Assembly (NCBI GenBank): GCA_018894445.1
Contig: JAHIPJ010000096.1
Location: 1-8,091 of the forward strand
Direction: 5' to 3'
Source: Actinomycetota bacterium
Lineage (GTDB): Bacteria > Actinomycetota > Humimicrobiia > Humimicrobiales > Humimicrobiaceae
Length of the DNA: 8,091 bases
The translations under genes were made by a program, and so were the position numbers. Shown here in pieces: positions 1 through 7,001 of the stretch. A model generated the notes under the pieces. That model made no database searches. It was not told the origin of the DNA and was given only the letters and a program-made list of their open reading frames with translations. The first letter of the stretch is position 1. Each line of letters opens with the position of its first letter.

Positions 1-728
1 ACTGAGCCTTCTAACTTATATTTTTCATAGAAACTATCCAGTGCGGGCTTCCTGCCTTCTCCCCATATCCATATCAAATTTGCAGGTCTTGTGCCCTTTT
101 TTATCCGCTCTTTATTTATGGCGTGCTCTTTTAATAGACTGCTGCTCCTGACCATCATATCTAAAAGTGCGCTGCTGCCCGGACCTTCAGGAAGATAATC
201 AGAAATCTTTTTATCCAGTATGTCATGGGGCGGTGTAAGAATATTCTTATCAGGACCGCCTTCCCACACAATTATATGCCTGTAGCTTACTCCCGGATAA
301 AACTTGATTTTTTCAGTCTGAAGCCTGCTTCCAATATCTTCAATTAATACTCTGGACAGGTCCGTAGAAATTTCTCCTGCACTGTAATCCACCATAGTCC
401 TGTCAGTATAATCATCTTCTTCGGATAATGTAACAAGATTACACCTGAACACTACATCGTCCTCCGAAAGATCAATGCCAAGGCTTACTGCTTCCAGGGA
501 AGAACGGCCGGTATGATATTTTTTAGGATCATACCCTAGCACAGACAGGTTAGCGGTATCGCTCCCAGGCGTCATTCCATCCGGAATAGTCTTAACCATT
601 CCCATTTCGCTGTTTCTGGCAATACTGTCCATAGCAGGTGTTTTTGCATACTGCAGGGGAGTTTTATTTCCCAGCTCCGCTATCCTGTAGTCTGCTACTC
701 CATCTATAAGAATTATTATATATTTCAT
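1..728 (-). CDS. ApgM-like alkaline-phosphatase-superfamily enzyme, probable homoserine kinase (partial, 3' end outside window)
   Basis: The first 242 codons of a gene that runs off the left edge; family members are about 400 residues. The N-terminus MKYIIILIDGVAD carries the metal-binding Asp9. The TPGSDTANLSVLGYDP block (about residues 53-68) has the expected phospho-accepting Ser56. Further family blocks are TPPHD near residue 167 and PANLIWIWGEG near 220-230. C-terminal metal ligands lie outside the window. The family contains both archaeal-type cofactor-independent phosphoglycerate mutases (3-PG to 2-PG) and a sister group that databases call 'proposed homoserine kinase' because it clusters with threonine genes. 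Here it follows hom and thrC, at the position of thrB in actinobacterial operons, so I infer homoserine phosphorylation; a mutase role remains possible. The ATG at 728 is chosen because it gives the typical N-terminus and an in-frame TAA lies shortly upstream. It has no good Shine-Dalgarno sequence, only TTAGGT abutting the ATG, so translation may be coupled to a short upstream ORF. Confidence 0.88.
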   Translation of the reverse strand, partial: MKYIIILIDGVADYRIAELGNKTPLQYAKTPAMDSIARNSEMGMVKTIPDGMTPGSDTANLSVLGYDPKKYHTGRSSLEAVSLGIDLSEDDVVFRCNLVTLSEEDDYTDRTMVDYSAGEISTDLSRVLIEDIGSRLQTEKIKFYPGVSYRHIIVWEGGPDKNILTPPHDILDKKISDYLPEGPGSSALLDMMVRSSSLLKEHAINKERIKKGTRPANLIWIWGEGRKPALDSFYEKYKLEGS

Positions 729-730
729 AC

Positions 731-814
731 CTAACACTTTAAATTTTTACTAATATTTCTAGCGCAGGCAGGAAAACTTCTATCTGCTAACGCTATTTTA
801 TTTCTTACTTTCAT
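731..814 (-). CDS. possible 27-residue leader ORF upstream of the ApgM-like gene
   Basis: The 129-base gap between thrC and the ApgM-like gene contains a short ORF starting MKVRNKIALADRS. AGG sits 7 bases before its ATG. Its TAG stop lies two bases before the ATG of the ApgM-like gene (TAGGTATG). The peptide is basic and Cys-containing, has no threonine codons and resembles nothing I recognise. The arrangement would permit termination-reinitiation, which would explain the poor ribosome site of the downstream gene. An ORF this short can arise by chance in AT-rich sequence, so this is a candidate only. An imperfect inverted repeat (761-764 with 791-794, plus an inner 3-bp pairing) falls inside it; it has no T-run and does not look like a terminator. 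Confidence 0.25.
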   Translation of the reverse strand: MKVRNKIALADRSFPACARNISKNLKC

Positions 815-857
815 TTTCTAACCTGTTTATCTTTTCTACCACTTTTTTACCATATTT

Positions 858-2348
858 TTATAGGCCAAGAATGTCAGTTATGACATCTTTCATTTGACTG
901 GTTTCACAAACAGTGCTGTGAAGGATTTCTCTTCTTTCTAAACTTTTTATAGCTTGCGGAACTTTTAGCCCGGAAATCTCTGAAATCACCTCAAGCAGTG
1001 AAAATTCATCCATACCGGCATATTTTTCATCTATGGCTCTTGCTACACTGCCCGGAAATTTAAAGGGACTTGCAGTTGAAGCTATGACTGTTTTTGACTT
1101 ATCCCCACTGTCATCCAGATATTTCTGGTAAACGTTATATCCAACCGCAGTATGTGTATCGATTAAATAGTTGAAATCGTAAAAGACATATTTTATAGTT
1201 TCAAAAGTCTCCTTATCTGTTGCAAAGCCTGCGTAAAAATCAACCAATTTATTCTTCATGTCTCTGGTTATTTTAAACTCTCCTTTTTTATTAAGGTCAC
1301 TGATAAGATTATTTATTACTCTTGCATTGCTGCCGGAGATGTCATACAGCAGCCGCTCCAGATTGCTGGAAACCAGGATATCCATAGCAGGCGAGCTTGT
1401 GACAATCAGTTTTCTTTTCTTATCATATATTCCTGTATTTATAAAATCATAAAGCACATTATTCTCATTGGAAGCACATATAAGTTTTCCTACCGGCAGC
1501 CCCATTTTTTTTGAGTAATAAGCCGCAAGAATATTTCCAAAATTTCCGGTGGGGACAACAATATTTATCACTTCATCCGATTCAATTTTCCCTGACTTTC
1601 TAAGATTAAGGTATGCATACACATAATAAACCACCTGGGGTACTAACCTTCCCATATTAATAGAATTTGCTGAAGATAATATATATCCACTCTTATTCAA
1701 AATCCCATTAAATACTCTGTCAGAAAAGATTTCCTTCACTCCCCTCTGGGCATCATCAAAATTACCCTCAATTGCTACAGCATAGGTATTATCTCCCGCC
1801 TGGGTGGTCATATGTCTTTCCTGTATTTTACTCACACCATCTTTAGGATAAAATACGATTATTTTCGTTCCCTCAACTCCAGTAAAACCTTCAAGTGCAG
1901 CTTTGCCTGTATCACCTGAGGTAGCAGTAAGTATGACTATTTCTTTATCTATGCTATTTTTATCTGCAGCTATTTTTAATAAATAAGGCAGTATGGATAA
2001 AGCCATATCCTTAAAGGCAAGTGTTGGTCCATGAAAAAGCTCAAGGAAAAAAGCACCGCCCTTTTCCACAAGTGGTGCAATCCGGGGATCATAAAACTTC
2101 TTATCATAAGCTTTCATGATGCAATATTTGAGTTCTTCCTCCTTAAAGTCGGTAAGGAACTTACTCATTATATATAATGCAAGCTCAGAGTAATCCATCC
2201 GGGAGAGGCTGTCCAGGGGCAGGTCAATCTGCGGAACGGCTTCTGGAACATAAAGTCCTCCATCCGTAGCAATGCCTCTAACAATTGCCCGGGAGGATTC
2301 TATCCTGTTATCAGTTCCTCTGGTGCTCCTATAAAATAATTTTGACAT
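858..2348 (-). CDS. thrC: threonine synthase
   Basis: PLP enzyme converting O-phospho-L-homoserine to L-threonine and phosphate, the last step of threonine synthesis in the cytosol. The 496 residues match the long form of ThrC. The N-terminal block FYRSTRG is followed by the cofactor lysine block FHGPTLAFKD (Lys113), TATSGDTGKAAL (141-151), the phosphate-cradle-like PTGNFGN (266-272), DTHTAVGY (397-404) and TASPFKFPGSV (425-435). No disruption is visible. The start at 2348 is preceded by GAGGGG with only three bases between, a strong but closely spaced ribosome site. It lies 92 bases after hom and 129 bases before the ApgM-like gene, which should supply its substrate. No terminator is visible on either side, so one transcript with its neighbours is likely. 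Confidence 0.97.
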   Translation of the reverse strand: MSKLFYRSTRGTDNRIESSRAIVRGIATDGGLYVPEAVPQIDLPLDSLSRMDYSELALYIMSKFLTDFKEEELKYCIMKAYDKKFYDPRIAPLVEKGGAFFLELFHGPTLAFKDMALSILPYLLKIAADKNSIDKEIVILTATSGDTGKAALEGFTGVEGTKIIVFYPKDGVSKIQERHMTTQAGDNTYAVAIEGNFDDAQRGVKEIFSDRVFNGILNKSGYILSSANSINMGRLVPQVVYYVYAYLNLRKSGKIESDEVINIVVPTGNFGNILAAYYSKKMGLPVGKLICASNENNVLYDFINTGIYDKKRKLIVTSSPAMDILVSSNLERLLYDISGSNARVINNLISDLNKKGEFKITRDMKNKLVDFYAGFATDKETFETIKYVFYDFNYLIDTHTAVGYNVYQKYLDDSGDKSKTVIASTASPFKFPGSVARAIDEKYAGMDEFSLLEVISEISGLKVPQAIKSLERREILHSTVCETSQMKDVITDILGL

Positions 2349-2440
2349 TTTCCCCTCAGCTTACAGATAATAACCATCCATTTTTATTTTAACTGGTAAA
2401 TATAATAAGAATATTTCTATCTGGAACCACGAGCTTAATA

Positions 2441-3781
2441 TTAACTTAAATCTTCTACCCTGATTATGCTGAGCACTTTATCTACAACATCAAGCTTTGA
2501 TATCTCACTTATTGATTTATATAAATTTTTATTGACCACTTCATGGGTGATAAATATAAGCCTTGCGCTTTTTTCCTTGTCTGTCTGCTTCTGAATCATT
2601 GAATTGATACTCACTAAATTCCGGCCAAATACCTCCGCAATCCTGGCTAAAACCCCGGGCTTATCTGCTACATCAATAAGAATATAGAACTTGCTTATGG
2701 TATCATCTATAGATTTGAACTTTTTATCCTCAAAACAGCTGCAGCCATAGATTATTCCCTTCTTCTTGCGGTCAAAGTTCCTGGCAATTTTTATAATATC
2801 ACCTACTACAGAACTTGCTGTGGGTCTATCTCCTGCACCTCTTCCGTAACTCATCATCTCATCAATATAATTACCATAAACATAAACCGCATTAAATGTA
2901 TTCTCAATTGAGGCCAGGATATGGCTTATGGGTATCAGGGCAGGATGAACCTTTACACTTATTTCACCATTTTCTTCAATTCCAATTGCCAGTAGCTTTA
3001 TCCTGTAACCCATATCCAGCGCATTTTTTATATCATCAGATGAGACATCTTTGATTCCTTCCCTGTACACATCATTTAATGTAACACGTGAATTGAAAGC
3101 TATGGAACTTAAGATTGCCAGTTTGCAGGCTGTATCATAACCTTCAATATCTGATGATGGATTTGCTTTCTCTGCATATCCAAGCTCCTGAGCTTTTTTT
3201 AAGGCTTCATCAAATGACAGGTTGTCCTTTTCCATTCGAGTCAGGATATAATTTGTGGTTCCATTGACTATTCCAACAATCTTACTTATATTATTAGAAG
3301 CCAGAGATGATTTCAGAGGCCCTATAATTGGTATGCCTCCGCCCACGCTAGCTTCAAAAAGTATATCCACATTATTTCTTTCTGCCACTGCCAGTAATTC
3401 CCCGCCCCTATTGGCAATGAGATCCTTATTGGCAGTTACCACATACTTCCCTGAACTTAACGCCTTATAGACATAGTCGTATGCAGGGTTTATACCACCG
3501 ATAAGTTCCACGATAATATCAATGCTCTCGTCCTCCAAAACATCATCAGCATTGCTGCTAACTTTTATATCTTTTAGTCCCTTCATAGAAGAGGCCTCTA
3601 TCTTTTTTAAGTCTTTTTCCGCAATTCTTTTAATATTAAGATTCTTTTTTATTTTTTTAGCCAGATAATCCTTCTGTCTCTGGATAAGGGAGAAAACACC
3701 ACTGGCAATATATCCAAAGCCGATTATCCCGATATTGATATCCTCTATATTTTTGTTTTCAATTTTCATATAATTTAACAT
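2441..3781 (-). CDS. hom: homoserine dehydrogenase with C-terminal ACT domain
   Basis: Reduces L-aspartate 4-semialdehyde to L-homoserine with NAD(P)H, the entry to the threonine/methionine branch. Reading 446 residues: Rossmann nucleotide site IGIIGFGYIASG (17-28), TANKDL (116-121, conserved Lys119), the substrate/catalytic block GYAEKANPSSDIEGYDTACK (201-220), MMSYGRGAGDRPTASSVVGD (309-328), then an ACT domain from about 366 (ILIDVADKPGVLARIAEVF) to the end. This is the monofunctional Hom-ACT form, not an aspartokinase fusion; the ACT domain is commonly the site of threonine feedback. The third glycine of the dinucleotide motif is Ala26. Its start overlaps lysA. The ATG at 3781 has GGGAG directly against it, while the in-frame ATG at 3769 has the same GGGAG 12 bases upstream, so the true start may be residue 5; coupling to lysA could serve either. 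Confidence 0.97.
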   Translation of the reverse strand: MLNYMKIENKNIEDINIGIIGFGYIASGVFSLIQRQKDYLAKKIKKNLNIKRIAEKDLKKIEASSMKGLKDIKVSSNADDVLEDESIDIIVELIGGINPAYDYVYKALSSGKYVVTANKDLIANRGGELLAVAERNNVDILFEASVGGGIPIIGPLKSSLASNNISKIVGIVNGTTNYILTRMEKDNLSFDEALKKAQELGYAEKANPSSDIEGYDTACKLAILSSIAFNSRVTLNDVYREGIKDVSSDDIKNALDMGYRIKLLAIGIEENGEISVKVHPALIPISHILASIENTFNAVYVYGNYIDEMMSYGRGAGDRPTASSVVGDIIKIARNFDRKKKGIIYGCSCFEDKKFKSIDDTISKFYILIDVADKPGVLARIAEVFGRNLVSINSMIQKQTDKEKSARLIFITHEVVNKNLYKSISEISKLDVVDKVLSIIRVEDLS

Positions 3782-5087
3782 CTCCCATCACTAAGTCTTT
3801 ATAAGTCTGCCTTTTTATCCAGACCCAGCTCTTTCCGTTTTCAACCGCAACTACTGCACTTTTTGGCTGGCCATTATAATTGCTGGACATAGAATAACAA
3901 TAAGCTCCAGTAGTTGCCACGACAATAAAATCACCACTGGATACCGGTGGTAACTTTATGTCGTCAATTATCACATCCCCGCTCTCACAATGTCTGCCAG
4001 CTATGGAGTAATGTATCTTCCTGCCGTCTTCAATGTTTTTACAATCTTCCATCCTATTTGCAATATATGCATAATATTTAGCCTGATACAGCATAGGCCT
4101 TATATTATCAGACATACCGCCATCTATTAAAATATAATTTCTTACTCCATCTATTTTTTTAACTACTCCGGCTTTATACAGCGTCACTCCGGCATTTCCA
4201 ATAATGGATCTTCCCGGCTCCAGATATAGCTTACCAAGACTGACTTCAAACTTTTTTTGGTACTTTACTGCTGCATTATAAACTACTTTTGCCAGATCCT
4301 CTATACTGGAGGGCTTATCTTCCGGAGTATATTTTACTCCCAATCCTCCCCCTATATTTATCCGGGTTATTGATACACCTAATTTATCTCTGCCTTCTCT
4401 TATAAACTTTATAAAAACTTCTATCAGCCTGTCGTAGCATGATAGATTAAATATCTGTGAACCTATATGAGCGTGAATTCCTGTAAGCTCCAGATTCTTA
4501 TACTGGCTGACCTTCTTAACTGCTTCCAGAGCAACGTTATTATGAAGACTAAATCCGAATTTGGAGTCTATTTTACCGGTCTGCATATATTCATGAGTAT
4601 TGGCTTTAATCCCCGGGTTAATCCTTAACATAATTTTTTGCCTTGTATTATTTCTTTGACATAATTTTCCAAGCGTTTCCAGCTCCGAAAAATTATCCAC
4701 CATAAAATACCCGACTTTGCTTTCCAGTCCATACTGAATCTCTTCTACCGATTTGTTATTGCCGTGAAAATATATCCTGTCGGCAGGAAAACCGCTTGCG
4801 AGTGCAATAAAAAGCTCTCCTCCTGTAGATACATCCAGGCCAAGACCTTCTCTGGCTATAAGCTCACACATCGCTGTACATATAAATGCCTTGGCAGCAT
4901 AAATTATTCCAACATCTAAATCAGAAAAAGTAAAATTATTCCTAAAGCTCTGGCACTTATTTTTAATAGTGGCAATATCTAAAATATATAATGGAGTGCC
5001 ATATTTTTCTCTTAACTTCAGAACATCATTTCCACCTATAACCAGATGCCCGTTTTGGTTGTTTTCTGAAGTGATTGGAAGTATCAT
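3759..5087 (-). CDS. lysA: diaminopimelate decarboxylase
   Basis: PLP-dependent decarboxylation of meso-diaminopimelate to L-lysine, the last step of lysine synthesis. The 442 residues form a fold type III enzyme. The PLP lysine is Lys66 in IIYAAKAF. HAHIGSQ lies at 205-211, the phosphate-binding INIGGGLGVKY at 243-253, and EPGR at 290-293. The C-terminal beta domain has LIDGGMSDNIRPMLYQA (320-336), the catalytic-cysteine block CESGD (367-371) and GAYCYSMSSNYNG (394-406). All these hallmarks separate it from ornithine/arginine decarboxylases. The ATG at 5087 is supported by a G-rich ribosome site 7 bases upstream. Its 3' end overlaps hom by 23 bases (11 if hom starts at its second ATG), implying coupled translation of the two aspartate-family genes. 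It follows argS after 103 bases. Confidence 0.97.
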   Translation of the reverse strand: MILPITSENNQNGHLVIGGNDVLKLREKYGTPLYILDIATIKNKCQSFRNNFTFSDLDVGIIYAAKAFICTAMCELIAREGLGLDVSTGGELFIALASGFPADRIYFHGNNKSVEEIQYGLESKVGYFMVDNFSELETLGKLCQRNNTRQKIMLRINPGIKANTHEYMQTGKIDSKFGFSLHNNVALEAVKKVSQYKNLELTGIHAHIGSQIFNLSCYDRLIEVFIKFIREGRDKLGVSITRINIGGGLGVKYTPEDKPSSIEDLAKVVYNAAVKYQKKFEVSLGKLYLEPGRSIIGNAGVTLYKAGVVKKIDGVRNYILIDGGMSDNIRPMLYQAKYYAYIANRMEDCKNIEDGRKIHYSIAGRHCESGDVIIDDIKLPPVSSGDFIVVATTGAYCYSMSSNYNGQPKSAVVAVENGKSWVWIKRQTYKDLVMGDVKLYEN

Positions 5088-5094
5088 TTTCTAT

Positions 5095-5103
5095 CCCCCC
5101 TCT
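5095..5103 (-). promoter_or_regulatory. ribosome binding site of lysA
   Basis: On the minus strand AGAGGGGGG ends 7 bases before the lysA ATG at 5087. It is unusually G-rich, with six consecutive G in an otherwise very AT-rich spacer, and it fixes the lysA start. Confidence 0.7.
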
Positions 5104-5117
5104 ATCTCTCAGGCTTG

Positions 5118-5146
5118 AGTATATATTAACCAAATTATGAAAATAA
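5118..5146 (-). promoter_or_regulatory. weak candidate promoter for lysA-hom-thrC
   Basis: In the 103-base argS-lysA spacer the minus strand carries TATACT (5123 down to 5118), a near-ideal -10 box, inside AT-rich DNA. The hexamer 17 bases upstream, TTATTT, matches a -35 poorly, and there is no extended -10. A perfect 12-bp palindrome, AATTATATAATT (5150-5161), lies just upstream. CTCAAGCCTGAG, an imperfect palindrome just downstream of the -10 box, could be an operator or chance. Transcription from here would give lysA a leader of roughly 25 bases. Such motifs are common in AT-rich spacers, so this is a hint that the amino-acid genes may also have their own promoter. Confidence 0.2.
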
Positions 5147-5190
5147 TTAAATTATATAATTAAATACTAACCCGGATATATTCATATTTT

Positions 5191-6885
5191 TTACATTTTC
5201 TCCGGGGCTTCGACGTTAAGCAGTTTTAAGGCATTCCTGAGCACCTGTCTTGCCAGCAGAATTAAAATAAGTCTATCCACATCTACCGTTGCCACATCTC
5301 CGTTATCATTTAGTACTCTAAAGTTATTATAGAAATAATGGAATTCAGTTGCCAGTCTGTATAAATACTGAGTTATTAGATGTGGAGCGTTAATCTTACA
5401 GCTATTGTAAACCACATCCGGATATAAGGTCATTATTTTTGCCAGCTGCCTTTCATTTTCACTTTTAAACTCTATTTTTGATGTATCAACCATATCAAGA
5501 TTATATTTATCTATATCTAAGTTGCCGGGACTGGTTTCCCTTATCTTTTTAATAATATTTTCAATCCTGGCATGCGCATACTGCACATAATAAACCGGGT
5601 TTTGATTCGACTTCTGTTTGGCAAGACTTACATCAAAGTCCATTGGTGTATCAAAAGAATTCATACTGAAAAAGTACCTTACCGCATCTTTCCCCACCTC
5701 TCCTATCAAGTCTCTTAAGGTATAGAGCTTGCCTTTCCTCCTGGACATCTTCAAAGCCTGGCCTGATTTAAGTATTTTTACCAGCTGCCCTATTATTATG
5801 ACAATTCTATCTTCTGCTAATCCAAGAGATTTTCCAATTGCCCTTAACCTGTCTACATAACCATGATGGTCTGCTCCCAGAATATATAGTAGCCTGTCGT
5901 ACCCTCTTTCTATCTTATTTATCAGATATAATATATCTGAAGCAAAGTAAGTGGGGTTCCCGTCTTTTCTTACCACCACTCTGTCTTTGTCATCCACATA
6001 CTGTGAAGTCCTAAACCATAACGCGCCATCCTTCTGGTAAACCACATCCTTATTTTTTAAATCATCAATTACTTTCTGGAAGTTTGAATTTTCATACAGC
6101 CAGCTTTCATAAAACCACCGGTCATACTCCACGCCCATTGAAGTCAAAGTCTCACTGATATATGAGACCATTATCTTAATTATTTCTTTTGCGAAGGACT
6201 CCCTATCTACCTCTTTTTTCCCTTCTTTTTCAATTATAAACCTGTCATTATAATTGCTAACCAATCTCGCCACCGCTATGGACACCACCGCCTCTGGATA
6301 TCCATCTTCAGGATAATCTGTATCCCTGCCAAAATGCCTTAAATAAATACACCTGGCGCAATCGCTAAATTTTTCCACCTGGGTTCCGTAATCGTTAACA
6401 TAGTATTCTCTGAACACCTTATATCCGTTAGCATCGTAAATATTTGCCAGACTGTCCCCCAGTGCTCCCCACCTGCCGTGCCCTATATGAAGATCACCTG
6501 TGGGATTAGAGCTTACATACTCCAGTAGTACACTTACTCCCATACCGCTCTGGTTAAACCCGAATTTTTCCTTGCCGATTACAATTTCTTTTAGGGCTTC
6601 TTTTATAAATTCATCCTTCAAATTAAAATTAATAAATCCTGGTTTTACTATATTCACATCTTTAATTTGATTCCATCCGGAAAATACTTCTTCTTTTAGC
6701 TTTTCAGCAATCTCTATAGGATTTTTCTTTAAAACCGGTGCAAGTACCATAGCTGCATTGGTTGAGAGATCGCCAAACTTCCTGTTCTTTGGTTCTTCAA
6801 TGGTCAGATTGCCTAAATCGGATTTAACCTCCGCCAGCTCGCTCACATAATCCTGGATTTTTTGTTTTAATTCATTTATTACCAA
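5191..6885 (-). CDS. argS: arginyl-tRNA synthetase
   Basis: Class I aminoacyl-tRNA synthetase charging tRNA-Arg in the cytosol. Numbered from the chosen start (564 residues, normal for the family): an N-terminal Add1-type domain (about 1-90) with KNRKFGDLSTNAAM (33-46), the catalytic core with LEYVSSNPTGDLHIGHGR (121-138, HIGH at 133-136), LYILGADHHGYVDRL (333-347), the KMSK-equivalent loop KMSRRKG (379-385), and a DALR anticodon-binding domain from about YYVQYAHARIENI (432) to the typical C-terminus NVEAPEKM. The frame stays open into the tRNA gene, where an ATG at 6939 exists, but that would encode tRNA sequence. The TTG at 6885 is preferred because AAAGGGA lies 5 bases upstream and the protein then begins (M)VINELKQKIQ, as ArgS proteins usually do. 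GTG at 6900 is the alternative but lacks a site. argS upstream of lysA is the usual actinobacterial order. Confidence 0.96.
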   Translation of the reverse strand: MVINELKQKIQDYVSELAEVKSDLGNLTIEEPKNRKFGDLSTNAAMVLAPVLKKNPIEIAEKLKEEVFSGWNQIKDVNIVKPGFINFNLKDEFIKEALKEIVIGKEKFGFNQSGMGVSVLLEYVSSNPTGDLHIGHGRWGALGDSLANIYDANGYKVFREYYVNDYGTQVEKFSDCARCIYLRHFGRDTDYPEDGYPEAVVSIAVARLVSNYNDRFIIEKEGKKEVDRESFAKEIIKIMVSYISETLTSMGVEYDRWFYESWLYENSNFQKVIDDLKNKDVVYQKDGALWFRTSQYVDDKDRVVVRKDGNPTYFASDILYLINKIERGYDRLLYILGADHHGYVDRLRAIGKSLGLAEDRIVIIIGQLVKILKSGQALKMSRRKGKLYTLRDLIGEVGKDAVRYFFSMNSFDTPMDFDVSLAKQKSNQNPVYYVQYAHARIENIIKKIRETSPGNLDIDKYNLDMVDTSKIEFKSENERQLAKIMTLYPDVVYNSCKINAPHLITQYLYRLATEFHYFYNNFRVLNDNGDVATVDVDRLILILLARQVLRNALKLLNVEAPEKM

Positions 6886-6890
6886 CAGTT

Positions 6891-6897
6891 TCCCTTT
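6891..6897 (-). promoter_or_regulatory. ribosome binding site deciding the argS TTG start
   Basis: Minus-strand AAAGGGA lies 5 bases before TTG at 6885 and only three bases after the tRNA CCA end. It is the only purine-rich site between the tRNA and the conserved ArgS N-terminus, so it argues for TTG as the start. Confidence 0.6.
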
Positions 6898-6900
6898 CAC

Positions 6901-6976
6901 TGGAGCCGACGACCGGACTTGAACCGATAACCTGCTCATTACGAATGAGCTGCTCTACCAGTTGAGCTACATCGGC
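6901..6976 (-). tRNA. tRNA-Thr (anticodon CGU)
   Basis: A complete 76-base cloverleaf with encoded CCA. The acceptor stem GCCGATG pairs with CGTCGGC (one G-T pair). The D stem is GCTC/GAGC and the anticodon stem GCTCA/TGAGC. The loop TTCGTAA puts CGT at positions 34-36 (6941-6943), reading ACG codons. The variable loop is 5 bases, and the T arm is ATCGG-TTCAAGT-CCGGT. Known threonine identity elements of the E. coli system are present: G1-C72, C2-G71, and G35 and U36 of the anticodon. The discriminator base is U. It lies 25 bases after ricT and 15 bases before the chosen argS start, on the same strand. It is probably co-transcribed and released by processing, since no promoter is evident in the 25-base gap. 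Confidence 0.97.
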
Positions 6977-7001
6977 CAATCAATCGAATAAAATAGCAGT
7001 C

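Noticed and set aside
761..794. Hairpin as a terminator after thrC
   Set aside because: Only 4 plus 3 base pairs separated by a 4x4 internal loop, with no following U-run in the transcript direction.
1258..1452. 64-codon plus-strand open frame
   Set aside because: It lies wholly inside thrC, whose motifs and length are intact, has no family resemblance and looks like an antisense shadow.
3255..3470. 71-codon plus-strand open frame
   Set aside because: Antisense shadow within the conserved catalytic region of hom.
5088..5190. Lysine riboswitch or T-box upstream of lysA
   Set aside because: The 103-base spacer is shorter than a lysine riboswitch, is nearly all A/T, and shows no T-box element or terminator-like hairpin.
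6886..6939. Upstream ATG extension of argS giving an 18-residue longer protein
   Set aside because: It begins inside the anticodon arm of tRNA-Thr and encodes tRNA sequence; the conserved ArgS N-terminus begins at the TTG at 6885, which has its own ribosome site.
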